DNA of 64,000 nucleotides, from the NCBI RefSeq assembly GCF_002812205.1, contig NZ_NPEA01000006.1:155075-219074 (forward strand), given 5' to 3'. The stretch's first letter is position 1. Each line of letters opens with the position of its first letter. The position numbers and the translations under genes were made by a program. Of the stretch, positions 9,405 to 19,124 are shown piece by piece. Source of the stretch: Leptospira neocaledonica (GTDB lineage Bacteria; Spirochaetota; Leptospiria; Leptospirales; Leptospiraceae). Under the pieces are notes generated by a model. That model did no database searches and was not told the origin of the DNA. It worked only from the letters and a program-made list of their open reading frames with translations.

Positions 9405-11551
9405 TTTTTATCTTTCCTTCCGTAAATCTGCATATAGTCCTGCATAATTTTATATGCTTCATCTATATACAGGTCTTCTTCCAATCTTGCTTTTCTTTCC
9501 AAATTGATTTCTTTCGTATAAGAATCCATCTTTTCCAGCCCCTGATCGAAAGAATGAGTATCTACCGTAAAACTATTCGATTTTCTACTAGTTGCAGCCT
9601 GGTATTCTTCGTAAAATTTCGCTAATTCAGAAAATTCTTCGAAAAATTCTCCATTATCCAAAGAGATACGATCCATCGACTTTATTTTTTTACGAAGTTT
9701 AGAAGCAAGGGAGCCTAACTTGGAGAAATTCGGGCTTTCATCCGATCGATCTTCACTTGCATCTCTGATATCCGAAAGCTCCAGTTCTGGTAATTTTTTA
9801 TAAGTTATTTCCTTATAGATTTGTTCCGTTCGGATCGCCTCCGGCATATCTTTTTCTCTCCCAGACAAATCCGAAAGATCAGGCAAAGGGATATCGGGAA
9901 TTACTCCCTTTTGCTGATGACTCATCCCTTGCACTCCAAAGTATAAATGAGTGGTTAATTTTAGAAAATCGGAACTTCCCTTTTTGTTCTCTTCTAACGG
10001 AAGAAGAAATTGAGAGGTAGCCTTTCCGTAGCTAGGACTACCAACCACCAATGCCCGATTATAATTTTGTAATGCGGAGGCCAAAAATTCAGAAGCGGAA
10101 GCACTTTGCCCGTTTAGTAAAACCAGCAAAGGTCCGTCATAAATAGTACCCCTGTTTGTATCCTTGATGATAAATAATTCTCCATTGGAGGATTTTTGCA
10201 CAAATAAGGGCCCTTGGTCTATGAAGATTCCAGCAAGATCTATAGCTTCTTCCAAAGAACCTCCTCCATTATTTCTCAAGTCCAAGATCAGTCCTTTAAT
10301 ATTATCTCTTTTTAATTTAAGAATCTCTCTTGCAATATCTTGAGCGCAACCTCCCCCTTCCGTTTCCCATTCGGTATAAAAAGCCGGTAAATACAGATAA
10401 CCTATTTTACTTTTCCCGTTCAAAAGATAACTGGATATGGAATTTTCTTCCAGACCTATCTTTTCCTGAACTAATGGCACAGTAAGGATCTGACCATCGT
10501 TCTTTCTGACCTTAAAGACCGCTTTTTTGGTTTTGGTTCCGGAAAGAATCGAATCCATTTCTCCCGGAGAAAAATCGGAGGTGGAAACTATCCTGTTTTT
10601 ATCATCGGGAAATCGAACTTCTAGAATCTGATCACCCCGGTTCAACTTTTCAGACCTCCAAGCCGGACCACCTGGAATCAATCTTTCTATTTTTGTGTCC
10701 CCGAAAAAACTCCTATTAAAAACGATTCCAAAAGAATATCCTTTGGAGGAAAGAGAGGTTTCAAATCTTCGTTTTTCGGAAGCGGAGAAAAAAGAACTAT
10801 GAGGATCAAATTTTTCTAATATTACATTCAAGAATATGGATTCTAAATACGCCTCGAATCCGTCCGGATGTTCCAAAATATTTTTAATCCTTTCTTTTTC
10901 CCTTTGGATGGCCTCCTTCTTAAGCTCTTTTTCGGAGGCCAAAAAACTCTTCTGAAAATCTTCCTTTTGGGAAAACGGTTCAGAATAGAATTTAGAAGAT
11001 AATACCTTGTATTTAAGATAGCGTGCCCATCTGTCATTCCAATCCGCTTTGTCTTTTGGATATTCAGTTTTCCTTTCAGGATAAAATTCGAATTCTCCCT
11101 TAGAGGCAAGAGGAGAATTCGATTTTTCTAATTCGTTTAAATATTCCGAAGTGATTTTAAGACGGTCCTTAAACAGGCTTAACGTATTCGCGAAGAAGGA
11201 CGAAATTTGTCCGGATTCTTCCAAATTCAGTCGAAAGGACCTTCTCCCCAAGAGATCCAGATCCTCTTTGATAAAGTAAAAGCCCTGAGGGTCCAGACTT
11301 GCCCAAAAGGAATGTTTAACTTCTTCCGATAGACTGGGTTGCATCCTTGACTTTCCCAGATAATGACGTTCTGCCACTATGGAGAGAATTTTTTTGGTCT
11401 TCATCTCCGTGCTTAAACCTGGAGCGTTTTGTGCAGAAGTAGAAAAGGAGAAAAGAAGAAGTATAAGCAGGACTTCCTTCTTTTTTAAATATGAGAATTT
11501 AGAAAAGTACACTGAAATAGGTATCTGTATCGGATCAAAAAATTCGATCAA
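9401..11551 (-). CDS. Carboxy-terminal processing (tail-specific) protease, S41 family, Prc-like
   Basis: This periplasmic Ser/Lys protease should trim or degrade envelope proteins from the C-terminus. The 716-residue frame is Prc-sized, with an N-terminal helical region, a PDZ domain (about 260-350, GYSFGIVF and GDQILEV) and the S41 core (about 365-560) with LILDLRNNGGGSLEEA. By alignment with E. coli Prc the catalytic pair is S485 in GQSASASEF and K510 in SYGKATSQ. The signal peptide is LLILLLFSFSTSAQ. The start is unclear: TTG at 11551 gives the longest product, whereas a GTG at 11512 gives a more normal signal peptide (MYFSKFSYLKKK). Its stop overlaps the start of the surface-type protein gene. 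Confidence 0.9.
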   Translation of the reverse strand: MIEFFDPIQIPISVYFSKFSYLKKKEVLLILLLFSFSTSAQNAPGLSTEMKTKKILSIVAERHYLGKSRMQPSLSEEVKHSFWASLDPQGFYFIKEDLDLLGRRSFRLNLEESGQISSFFANTLSLFKDRLKITSEYLNELEKSNSPLASKGEFEFYPERKTEYPKDKADWNDRWARYLKYKVLSSKFYSEPFSQKEDFQKSFLASEKELKKEAIQREKERIKNILEHPDGFEAYLESIFLNVILEKFDPHSSFFSASEKRRFETSLSSKGYSFGIVFNRSFFGDTKIERLIPGGPAWRSEKLNRGDQILEVRFPDDKNRIVSTSDFSPGEMDSILSGTKTKKAVFKVRKNDGQILTVPLVQEKIGLEENSISSYLLNGKSKIGYLYLPAFYTEWETEGGGCAQDIAREILKLKRDNIKGLILDLRNNGGGSLEEAIDLAGIFIDQGPLFVQKSSNGELFIIKDTNRGTIYDGPLLVLLNGQSASASEFLASALQNYNRALVVGSPSYGKATSQFLLPLEENKKGSSDFLKLTTHLYFGVQGMSHQQKGVIPDIPLPDLSDLSGREKDMPEAIRTEQIYKEITYKKLPELELSDIRDASEDRSDESPNFSKLGSLASKLRKKIKSMDRISLDNGEFFEEFSELAKFYEEYQAATSRKSNSFTVDTHSFDQGLEKMDSYTKEINLERKARLEEDLYIDEAYKIMQDYMQIYGRKDKK

Positions 11552-11651
11552 TCCATTTACAGATCTACTCTTTTCAAAAATGGATCAGGAATGCTTGCAA
11601 TCTTTTCGAGGAGAAAGTAATGTATGGAAAAAGGACCCAGGAATATCCAAA

Positions 11652-12245
11652 ATGAGTAAAGGTTACCATTCCCGCTCTCCAGATGAATTCCAGGATTTCC
11701 TGCGTAAAAGTAAGGATGCAGGCAAATCTAATAATCGCTCCAAATTGATCCTATTTTTCGACGTTATACTATTACTGTTTATCTTTTCCGTAGTTGCCAG
11801 GCTTTTAAACCCTCTGGCATTTTCAGGCCAGACAGAATCAAAAGAAATTTCTTCCGGTTTTGTGAGTTATCGTCTTTCTTCCAGTAAAGAAAATTCTAAG
11901 GAATTTCCGATCTTCTTTCTTTTTTTAAAGAATAAAGGAACTGAAAGTTTATCTTTTCCGAATACGGAAGATAAAATCCGAGTTTTTATAAAAAGTGGAG
12001 ATTTAAACTGTTTGGAAGATTCTTGGACTTTAACATCTAAAAAACTAGAACCTGGAAGTACGAATTTTTTCAGGTACGAAATTTCTTCTGCGCTTCTTTC
12101 GAATCTTCCTCCTGAATGCAAAACTCAGGAAAAATCGATTTTGAATAATATTACAGGTGTTTTCCAAGGCGGAAAGAAAAGATCCTTTCATGCAGAAATT
12201 TTCCGAAAAGACGAAAACATTTCTTTAGAAATTCCTAATTTTTGA
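11652..12245 (+). CDS. Membrane-anchored hypothetical protein
   Basis: The product from the ATG at 11652 has 197 residues: a polar N-terminus, one transmembrane segment (about residues 29-48, LILFFDVILLLFIFSVVA), then an extracytoplasmic domain with beta-rich patterns such as FPIFFLFLKNKGTESLSF that may be a small Ig-like fold. No family is recognised. The frame is open back to 11379, but that part overlaps the protease gene on the other strand and lacks a ribosome site, while AGGA lies a suitable distance before 11652. A small protein gene follows after six bases. Confidence 0.55.
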   Translation: MSKGYHSRSPDEFQDFLRKSKDAGKSNNRSKLILFFDVILLLFIFSVVARLLNPLAFSGQTESKEISSGFVSYRLSSSKENSKEFPIFFLFLKNKGTESLSFPNTEDKIRVFIKSGDLNCLEDSWTLTSKKLEPGSTNFFRYEISSALLSNLPPECKTQEKSILNNITGVFQGGKKRSFHAEIFRKDENISLEIPNF

Positions 12246-12251
12246 GATATT

Positions 12252-12488
12252 ATGAACGAAGAGATCCAAGCATTAAACAAGATAGTCGCCATCGTAGACG
12301 AAAAAGCTTCCTTATTCAAAAAGGATTGGAGTCATATGCCCAAGATCAGAGCAATTACCGAGAAAAAGTTAATCTTGGACTTGATTGAAAATGCTCTACA
12401 GTTAGCTAAAAATATACGCCCGGCGCCAACAGATCTTCTGGGGGATTTGCAGAAATTAAAGGCGGAATTTTCCAGGCTGCCGCTTTAG
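12252..12488 (+). CDS. Small helical protein, 78 residues, unknown
   Basis: The product is short, soluble and probably all-helical (IQALNKIVAIVDEKASLF, LILDLIENALQLAKNI). No known motif. It starts six bases after the stop of the membrane-anchored protein gene, so it is probably the second gene of that unit. The hairpin at 12489-12512 begins directly after its stop. Confidence 0.5.
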   Translation: MNEEIQALNKIVAIVDEKASLFKKDWSHMPKIRAITEKKLILDLIENALQLAKNIRPAPTDLLGDLQKLKAEFSRLPL

Positions 12489-12512
12489 GGAATTCCAGAA
12501 TGTTGGAATTCC
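12489..12512. terminator. Perfect 9-bp hairpin directly after the 78-residue gene
   Basis: GGAATTCCA (12489-12497) and TGGAATTCC (12504-12512) form a perfect 9-bp stem with the six-base loop GAATGT. There is no T run after it on the plus strand, so it is a weak intrinsic terminator at best; it may be an mRNA 3'-end stabiliser. Confidence 0.4.
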
Positions 12513-12559
12513 AACAAAAGTAAGATATAAAATTGAGTCGTAGAAATTTGAATTTTATG

Positions 12560-12658
12560 ATATAGGGGCGGGGCTCTCCCACGGGCCACTCCCCCCACCC
12601 GAACCTGGGCGGGGGCGATCCCAACGCGCGATGTGGGAGTTCCTACATTCTAGGGTGC
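12560..12658. repeat. GC-rich intergenic repeat-like segment
   Basis: Between the 78-residue gene and the convergent NamZ-like gene is a stretch rich in G and C runs (ggggcggggctctcccacgg, ccccccaccc, gggcggggg) ending in gtgggagttcctacattc. Composition differs sharply from the genes on both sides. Sequences like GTGGGAGTTCCTAC are, to my recollection, scattered in leptospiral genomes, so I treat it as a dispersed repeat. No gene is supported in 12513-12669. Confidence 0.5.
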
Positions 12659-12669
12659 AACGTTCTCTT

Positions 12670-13806
12670 CTAATCATAATTCTTCGTGATCTTCTTCCAT
12701 TTTTTTTCAGTATCTTCAAGATAATCTTGGATCTCAGAATAGGACCGTTTTCCGTCCAGATAATCCAGAAGGAATTGATCCCCTACCAAAAGTTGGATCG
12801 CAGGCAGATCGGATCTGAATTCATAAGGTCCTTGTAGGAATTCAAACTGATTCGGATAAAACTCTTTCAATGTTCGAAGAAGCAGTAATCCGAATAATAG
12901 GCTATGGAATTTTTTAGGTTTATCTAAAAGAATCTGGTAACCTCCGCAAACTTTTCCCGCATGTTTATGGAATGTAGGAATAAACTTTAAAGGCCTGAGT
13001 CTAAAAATTCCTTTTTGCTTTTCTTGCAATTTTTCCAAAAGTGATCTGTCTAGATCGTTGATATAAGGAGCACCGAATGTTTCGAATGGTCGAGTAGTTC
13101 CTCTTCCTTCGGAAAGATTTGTTCCTTCTAACAGACAAAGTCCAGTATATACATAACAAGTAGTTTGGGCGGGAATATTTGGAGAAGGTGGAACCCATAA
13201 AAACTCGGAACTCCTTTTGGAATATAGATCCAATCGATATAGTTCCAGATCGAGTTTGAATTTATCTTTATAATATTCTAAAAGGCCCGCAGCAGAAAGA
13301 CCATGTCGGTGCAGTGTACCTTCTACCCCGACGAATGAAGAAAATTTTTTTTGCAAAGGAGAACCTTCTACCTTAGAGCCAGCAGGATTTTTTGCATTCG
13401 ATACTAAGATGCGAGGTTTTGATTTTCCTTTTTTAGAGAGTCGATCCGCTGCCTGCATTGCGTACAATGCGGTGGTCAAAAATGTATAATAACGAGCTCC
13501 TACATCCCGGATGTCTACGATCAATGTGTCCAGATCGGATAAAACTTCTTCCGCGGGAGCGAGACTTTCCTCATTATCCCCATATAAATTTAAAACTTCT
13601 GTTTCTCCCAGATCATAGATAAGCCCGCTCCCTGATACCTGGTCTTGCAATTCTGCAAAAAGCCCATGTTCAGGCAAAAATAGTTTTTTAAGTCCGTATT
13701 CTTTTTGGATGATCCTGAAATGATAGTCACCTTTCCAGCCGTATGCGCTCTGGTTGGTAAGCATCCCGATGGATTTCGCATCAGAGAGAATTTTGCTTTT
13801 TTTCAT
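12670..13806 (-). CDS. DUF1343 protein, NamZ-like exo-beta-N-acetylmuramidase
   Basis: The DUF1343 family includes NamZ, which removes N-acetylmuramic acid from peptidoglycan chain ends. The 378-residue product has the family hallmarks: [23 protein letters not shown], the segment [36 protein letters not shown] and [17 protein letters not shown]. Many homologues are exported or are lipoproteins, but here the frame is closed by a stop just upstream of the ATG at 13806 and no signal peptide is present. The enzyme should therefore be cytoplasmic, perhaps acting in cell-wall recycling. It stands alone; the GC-rich repeat lies past its 3' end. Confidence 0.85.
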   Translation of the reverse strand: MKKSKILSDAKSIGMLTNQSAYGWKGDYHFRIIQKEYGLKKLFLPEHGLFAELQDQVSGSGLIYDLGETEVLNLYGDNEESLAPAEEVLSDLDTLIVDIRDVGARYYTFLTTALYAMQAADRLSKKGKSKPRILVSNAKNPAGSKVEGSPLQKKFSSFVGVEGTLHRHGLSAAGLLEYYKDKFKLDLELYRLDLYSKRSSEFLWVPPSPNIPAQTTCYVYTGLCLLEGTNLSEGRGTTRPFETFGAPYINDLDRSLLEKLQEKQKGIFRLRPLKFIPTFHKHAGKVCGGYQILLDKPKKFHSLLFGLLLLRTLKEFYPNQFEFLQGPYEFRSDLPAIQLLVGDQFLLDYLDGKRSYSEIQDYLEDTEKKWKKITKNYD

Positions 13807-13980
13807 TTTCTAAAGAGGTTTTTTCCGGGAAACTACAGGAGTCAAGCAAGACTATGAGAGCCTCAGCCTTGGAAATCTTTTGCCTTATCCAGAAGGTCCT
13901 TTTTAGAGAATCCTTTAAAAAAGAGTTTCCATTCTTAGGGAAGGATAGTTTTCTTCTTAATTTGCCCCAACAGCGATCGT

Positions 13981-16515
13981 ATGGCATTAGATACAAGCGT
14001 ACCAAATCAAAAAGTAACAATAAAAGCCGGGACGGTTTTATTTCCGGAAGGAAGTGCCGCGAATTCTCTCAACGTATTGCATAGCGGAGCCTTGCGTTAT
14101 TTGGTAGAAGCTCCCGGTTCCAGAAAACTGGAGTTATTCAAAATTTCAGGAGCCAATTTGACTCCTGGTGCCTCTGCACTTTTCGGCAGCGGACGTTATC
14201 CTTTTACGATTGTTGCAGAGCAAGACTGCGTGCTCTCCACATATGTTATGTCCCCGTCTACAGTGGGTCGTTCTCTCGCAGCCAGAAGTTCTTTGGGAAT
14301 CATGGTGGGTCGTTCTCTTTTGAGAGAGATCACCGAGTCTTTCAAAAAAGTGAACCAGCTCAGAAAGATCGCTTCCGATATGGGAAAGACGAACGATAAT
14401 CTTTCCCTTCTGTATTATCAATTCAATCCGAGTGTTTTTCCGGATATCAAACCTGGACAACCCATCGCAGATCCAAGTTCCGAAATTGTGGATCCGGTCC
14501 TTAGACTTGCTCGTGAAAATTTAAAACATTATTTCGATAACGGCGGAATTCTTCCGGAAAGACCTACTGCAAATTATGTAGAAGAAGACCATTCTCAGCT
14601 TCTAGTTAAATATTATCCTGAAGAAATAGAATTCCAAGATGGTGAATTCAATTTTGTTCGTAAGATAATCCTGGCGGATCCGAATCTTCTCGCACAATTA
14701 TTCGCTCCTGATCCAGGCATGGTCTCCTATGTCTGCGACAAGCTTGGAAGAGTGCAGAATAATATTACGGAAAATGCAAAAAGTATATTAGAAGAATTGG
14801 ATGAGGATTTCTCCCTGCTTTTAGGCGGTGTTGAAAGCCTTACCGAAAAATACTTCCTCATCCTGGATATGGCGGCGAACGGTTATGCGACGGCTCCTCC
14901 AGAGTTTGTTGTCCCTATTTTACAAGTTGTCTCTCAAAAGATAGAAAGAGCGCTCGCAGGTCACCAGGCACTTTTCGGTTCAGCCATTCCCGGACCTTCT
15001 CCTAATATTAAATCGTTCTTAGAAAAGACTGCTGGTCTTGCTAAAAAATTCGAAGCTTCTAATCCGACTGCAAAAGCAGCCTCGAATGGAAGTGGAGTTT
15101 CTGTGGATGGTTCTGCGGATGCGACGGCAATTCGTAAAGAATTGGCGAATTCTGCTTCCACGATCATCCAATTTTCCGGGATGGGTGGGGATGCGATCAA
15201 AGAGTTTTCCGCGATGATGGTAAAACTCAAGTCCTTAAAAAACCCATTGGACTCGGACAACGATACTCGTAAGTTAAGAAGGTCTATTACAAAAACCTAC
15301 TTCGATATTTACGCTGCCTGTTTCCAAAAATACATCAACTCAGGAAAGAATGTTCCTAAACCTGTAGACCTGATGTTAAAATACGGTTTCTTCGACGAAA
15401 CAATGCTGGATGATTCTCAGTTGGTGTTCATGTCCACATTCAAGGATGCGATCACTTCGGTTTCTGATATTCCGATCCATTACGGAACGGAATGGCTGGA
15501 AAAAATTTATAAAAGAGAATGCCCTACTTCCTTGGACGAACTCGGTCAGAACTTCTTCGACAAGGTCAAGATGGACAACCGAAATGCAGTTTTCAAAAAA
15601 GAATCCGATCTTCCTCCAGATATCGATAATCCGGAAGCAAGACTTAAATTTGAATTCGGTGCAATGTATGAGGCGAACGTTCGACTCACAACAGGTTCCT
15701 TGGCTACATACCTGCCTATCCTTACAAAATATCATTCTCAAATCCCTCTGGGAAAAGCATACGTTACCAAAAAGATGCTAACGGATACGATCCACGATAT
15801 TATGGCAGTGGACTTCTCCGTATTCAACAGAGAGGTGATCTATAATAATCCGGAGATGGGGATCAACAAGGAGTTCGTTCAAAGAGCGATCGTTCCTGAC
15901 TTTGTAATTGTTCCTTCTATCGGTAGCAAGATTATGATGTGGCAGGAACTTTCCATCCACAGAGGTTCCGGCTCTAAAGAAAGTAGAGGTAGGATCGTTC
16001 TTCCGATTTTCGTACAAGGAGATCTAAAATCTCTTTTGATAGATGCATTTGCGGCATTCCGTTGGGAGCTTTGCAAAACAATCTTGGGACCTGAATGGAA
16101 TAACGTAGGAAATCCATCCATCACTGCTGACTATATGGACTATGTTCAGTTCTACAAAAAGAACAAAGATCTTTCCATAGAGATCAAAGAGAAGTTAGCC
16201 GCAGAATTCAAACGTTTCCGGAATGAAAGAGATATTTTCGCGAACGATTACCAGCTTTGGATCAAATACGAAGCAGAAGGTGTGCAAAGGTTGAACCGAG
16301 TAGTCCGAGGAATTTTCTATCGCCATATTCCTTTCGCGAGGACGATCCGGGAGAAGGTTTCCAAAATGCCTGCCTTCGGTGAAATCAACAATAGGTTCGT
16401 GAATATTCGAACACGTAAGTTTACCGAGTTGGAAAACAGATATAAGAAGTATATCAACGCGTTAGGAAGTCTTCCGGATCCTCTTCGAGAAAATATGGAA
16501 TTTTACCGAGTTTAA
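13981..16515 (+). CDS. Large cyclic-nucleotide-binding-domain protein (844 residues)
   Basis: Residues about 10-110 form a Crp-type cyclic nucleotide-binding beta-roll ([20 protein letters not shown], then [10 protein letters not shown] and [17 protein letters not shown]). The following 730 residues are mostly helical, with an Ala/Ser/Gly-rich linker near 355-385, and match no enzyme or DNA-binding domain I know; there is no HTH and no membrane segment. The protein is probably a cytoplasmic cNMP effector. Large proteins of this kind seem confined to spirochaetes, as far as I recall. A class III adenylate cyclase is encoded 11 kb away. No strong ribosome site precedes the ATG. Its stop overlaps by four bases the 3' end of the convergent NmrA-like gene. 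Confidence 0.75.
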   Translation: MALDTSVPNQKVTIKAGTVLFPEGSAANSLNVLHSGALRYLVEAPGSRKLELFKISGANLTPGASALFGSGRYPFTIVAEQDCVLSTYVMSPSTVGRSLAARSSLGIMVGRSLLREITESFKKVNQLRKIASDMGKTNDNLSLLYYQFNPSVFPDIKPGQPIADPSSEIVDPVLRLARENLKHYFDNGGILPERPTANYVEEDHSQLLVKYYPEEIEFQDGEFNFVRKIILADPNLLAQLFAPDPGMVSYVCDKLGRVQNNITENAKSILEELDEDFSLLLGGVESLTEKYFLILDMAANGYATAPPEFVVPILQVVSQKIERALAGHQALFGSAIPGPSPNIKSFLEKTAGLAKKFEASNPTAKAASNGSGVSVDGSADATAIRKELANSASTIIQFSGMGGDAIKEFSAMMVKLKSLKNPLDSDNDTRKLRRSITKTYFDIYAACFQKYINSGKNVPKPVDLMLKYGFFDETMLDDSQLVFMSTFKDAITSVSDIPIHYGTEWLEKIYKRECPTSLDELGQNFFDKVKMDNRNAVFKKESDLPPDIDNPEARLKFEFGAMYEANVRLTTGSLATYLPILTKYHSQIPLGKAYVTKKMLTDTIHDIMAVDFSVFNREVIYNNPEMGINKEFVQRAIVPDFVIVPSIGSKIMMWQELSIHRGSGSKESRGRIVLPIFVQGDLKSLLIDAFAAFRWELCKTILGPEWNNVGNPSITADYMDYVQFYKKNKDLSIEIKEKLAAEFKRFRNERDIFANDYQLWIKYEAEGVQRLNRVVRGIFYRHIPFARTIREKVSKMPAFGEINNRFVNIRTRKFTELENRYKKYINALGSLPDPLRENMEFYRV

Positions 16516-17390
16516 GAAACCAAAAGAGATTTGTTTTCTTTTAATAATACACTCACGTCCTGAAGCTCTTCCCCAATAAGATTCTTTATGGATGTGTTCA
16601 CTTCCTTCAAATAACCTTCTCGAATAGATACATCGAAAGAAGCCAAAGCGTCCGCCATAGGTTTCGGAACTCCAGCCCCAGCTAAAGCCTTGGAAAGTTC
16701 TTCTGCAGGAAGATCCACATAAGAAATTGTTATGCTCACTAGTTCGGAAGTAAATTTTGCAAGTTCCTTGTAGGTCCAAGCCCTAGGCCCACCGATCTCT
16801 AAAATTTTATTTCCCGATTCAGACGAAAGTAAAGCAGCCGCTGCCGCTTTAGCACAATCTTTCCTAGAAACATAGGCGCATGCACCTTCTCCTCCAGCAC
16901 CGTAAATAGAACCGCTTGCAATTGCATGTTGCAATTTAGGTATTAAATAATCTGAATACATATTATTACGAAGTATTGTGTACGCAAGGCCACTTTGTTT
17001 GATCTTTTCTTCTGTTCCTTCGTGCTCGAAAGCGAATGTAACTGGAACTTCGTCTGCTTTTGTAAGAGAGGTATAAAGAATTCGTTTTGCTCCTACTTTA
17101 ACTGCTGCGTCAACTGCGGCGCTATGTTCAGGGATTCTATTTCCTATATTATCAGTACTAATGATCAAGATCCTATCTGCGCCTTGGAACGCAGTGACAA
17201 GACTTGCGGGGTCGTCAAAACTTGCCTTTCTTACTGTAACTCCTCTTTTCGCAAAGTCCGCTAAACTTTCCGGCTTACGAGTTGTAGCGATGATCTTATT
17301 ATGCCCTTTTTTTAATAATTCTTCTAGGACAATTTTTCCTAGATGGCCGGAAGCTCCGGTCACTAATACTGTTTCGGAAATGGTACTCAT
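16512..17390 (-). CDS. NAD(P)-binding NmrA/QorB-like oxidoreductase
   Basis: The 292-residue product is an atypical short-chain dehydrogenase of the NmrA/QorB group. It has the Rossmann start [18 protein letters not shown] (residues 8-25), the second-strand Arg loop [18 protein letters not shown] in place of the classic Tyr-x-x-x-Lys site, and the substrate-loop pattern [15 protein letters not shown]. QorB reduces quinones with NADPH; other members act as redox sensors, so the substrate is not set. The gene is monocistronic and convergent with the cyclic-nucleotide-binding protein gene. Confidence 0.8.
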   Translation of the reverse strand: MSTISETVLVTGASGHLGKIVLEELLKKGHNKIIATTRKPESLADFAKRGVTVRKASFDDPASLVTAFQGADRILIISTDNIGNRIPEHSAAVDAAVKVGAKRILYTSLTKADEVPVTFAFEHEGTEEKIKQSGLAYTILRNNMYSDYLIPKLQHAIASGSIYGAGGEGACAYVSRKDCAKAAAAALLSSESGNKILEIGGPRAWTYKELAKFTSELVSITISYVDLPAEELSKALAGAGVPKPMADALASFDVSIREGYLKEVNTSIKNLIGEELQDVSVLLKENKSLLVS

Positions 17391-17791
17391 TTGGATCCTT
17401 AAACCTATTTTGGTCGGCGTTAGATTTATATTTTTAGACTACTTGAAATAATAAAAGTTACAAGTTAAATATAAAATTAACACACGCGGCAAAGCTAAGA
17501 GTGTTTATTTCAGTTATGCTTTCGATTCAAAGTACTGGTTTTGATTATAGACATTCTCTCGTTTGGTCTTCGACCACCGACTCACTTCCGCGGTCGTTTT
17601 CTCGCTCCCTACGGGTCGCTGCGGAAAGGATGCGCAGGGCTTTAGTCCATGCGAAGCATGGATGAGCGGGACGCGAACCCGGAGCAGCCTGGTCTGAGCG
17701 AAGGACCGCTTGGTGTGCCCTCGATAAACGCCTCCGGCTATCTCGGGCTCGCTCACTCCCAATGGGTCGTTCGCGAAGAGCCGCCCGAAAA
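17391..17791. repeat. 400-base intergenic region with a GC-rich repeat and hairpin
   Basis: The first 120 bases (17391-17513) are AT-rich and should hold the promoter of the NmrA-like gene. From about 17560 to 17790 the DNA becomes GC-rich and word-like (gcgggacgcgaacccgg, ctatctcgggctcgctcac). It contains a perfect hairpin TCCATGC-GAA-GCATGGA at 17646-17662. A reading frame crosses it but has the low-complexity look of repeat translation. I interpret it as a dispersed repeat; no gene is supported. Confidence 0.55.
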
Positions 17792-18478
17792 TTAAACTTC
17801 TTCTAATAGATAAGGGCGAGTATATTCTCTTACGATCTCTACAACGAAACGGCCCCAAGACTTAGGATCTTCTTGAGAAATTTCGATCTGGCGGATCTTA
17901 GGAAAATATGCCTGAGGTTTGAACGCAGTATGAGTCAGCTCCATGGCTCTCAAATAATTATCCACTCGTTTCACTCGAACGAAGTTCAATAACTCACCTT
18001 GGATCTTATCTTGTGGCATATAGCCTATGATGATGAGTCTTGGAAATAATGACTTTTTGAGAAGATTGATGAAGTCTCCAAAACTATCCACACGATCTAT
18101 AAATCCTTCGTAAGCACCTCCACCCAGGTTCATGATCTGAGTAACAATGTCCATGGTGAAGGAAACACCTTCCGCAGATGTCATATCAGAGATGATCACG
18201 ATACCTTCGTCAGGTTGAAAAGTTTTGAATTCACTGGTTGGTTTAAAATGACGTCTAAGTAATTTCGCTGTAGAGATATCTATCTCCGCTGCTTTCGGAA
18301 CCAGAACTTTTCCGGATGAATCGGAGATAGGTTCTCTAGTAATAAGATATCTTTTCTTGGCGGCGTTCTGGTTCATCACCCGGAAGGCTTTCACCTTCTC
18401 TTCCAGCTCGTCCAGAGTACAATACCCTATTTTTAAAACGTTTTCTCTCGCGCGTTTTTTGAGATCTATGTCTTCCAT
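17792..18478 (-). CDS. Conserved hypothetical cytoplasmic protein, 228 residues
   Basis: The product is soluble and mixed alpha/beta. The segment [19 protein letters not shown] followed by LLRRHFKP weakly recalls the lead-in domain found before HD-GYP phosphodiesterases, but no HD or GYP motif follows. The middle part ([20 protein letters not shown]) looks like a regular alpha/beta core. I do not recognise a family. The 5' end faces the lipoprotein gene that starts near 18651, so a divergent promoter region lies at 18479-18650; its 3' end abuts the GC-rich repeat. Confidence 0.6.
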   Translation of the reverse strand: MEDIDLKKRARENVLKIGYCTLDELEEKVKAFRVMNQNAAKKRYLITREPISDSSGKVLVPKAAEIDISTAKLLRRHFKPTSEFKTFQPDEGIVIISDMTSAEGVSFTMDIVTQIMNLGGGAYEGFIDRVDSFGDFINLLKKSLFPRLIIIGYMPQDKIQGELLNFVRVKRVDNYLRAMELTHTAFKPQAYFPKIRQIEISQEDPKSWGRFVVEIVREYTRPYLLEEV

Positions 18479-18650
18479 ACGAGTTTTTGGTGGCCCGGAG
18501 GAACCAGCTTAAACGAGGTTCCGAATTCCGCGAGAATTTACCGGGTATCCGGGGAGAGTATATAAAAAAAATCCAGGTCTGAAAAGCCCTCTTTTGGCTA
18601 TGCAAAAAAACCGCTTGTCCACGGAATGTGCGCTTCTTGAATGGGGAGGA

Positions 18651-19124
18651 ATGCCCATTCTCTCCATTTTAACTCGTTCTAGAAGCGGAATATATATTCA
18701 GTTTTGGAAGGGAGTCCTGCTGATATCCTGTCTGACCTTGGTTTCCTGCTTTTCGGTGGAATTTATCCAGGAAGGAAGTCAGAAGGAAACAGTGCTCATT
18801 TCTCACAAACCAGGTTGGGAACAGATAGAGATACTGAAACATCCCCCAAAGCGTAGGAACTACAAAACTTACGGAAGAGTGATCGTTCGTAACTTTGGAG
18901 ACGGCAAGATAGAAAAATTCTATTACGAAAAGATTAAGAAAGAACTTTTTGACAGAGGTATGGATGGAATGTACCTCGCAAATGTAGGAATAGTACCGGT
19001 TCCTCCTACCATTTTTCAAACTGGCACCACCGAAGGGTATACTACTAGCATGGCGGAGATCGCAAAGGATGCAAAAGTCCTGGAAGGAGTTGCCTTCCGT
19101 TATAGAGAAAGGGAAGAAGAATGA
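18651..19124 (+). CDS. Lipoprotein, unknown
   Basis: The product is a predicted lipoprotein with a basic start, a hydrophobic stretch (GVLLISCLTLVSC) and lipobox LVSC, then about 120 residues that include YKTYGRVIVRNFGDGKIEKF and an ending rich in Glu/Arg. No family recognised. The start is uncertain: ATG at 18651 (Shine-Dalgarno-like GGGGAGGA touches it, too close), ATG at 18600 or TTG at 18594 are all in frame. Its stop overlaps the start of the DUF1285-like gene by four bases (ATGA), so the pair is translationally coupled. Confidence 0.6.
   Translation: MPILSILTRSRSGIYIQFWKGVLLISCLTLVSCFSVEFIQEGSQKETVLISHKPGWEQIEILKHPPKRRNYKTYGRVIVRNFGDGKIEKFYYEKIKKELFDRGMDGMYLANVGIVPVPPTIFQTGTTEGYTTSMAEIAKDAKVLEGVAFRYREREEE

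Noticed and set aside
11379..11651. 91-codon upstream extension of the membrane-anchored protein gene
   Set aside because: It is antisense to the start of the protease gene and has no ribosome site; the start at 11652 does.
12406..12624. 72-codon minus-strand frame in the GC-rich intergenic element
   Set aside because: It crosses the hairpin and the repeat and has only repeat-like composition.
17514..17858. 114-codon minus-strand frame through the GC-rich repeat
   Set aside because: It lies in the repeat, overlaps the 228-residue gene in another frame and has no protein-like pattern.
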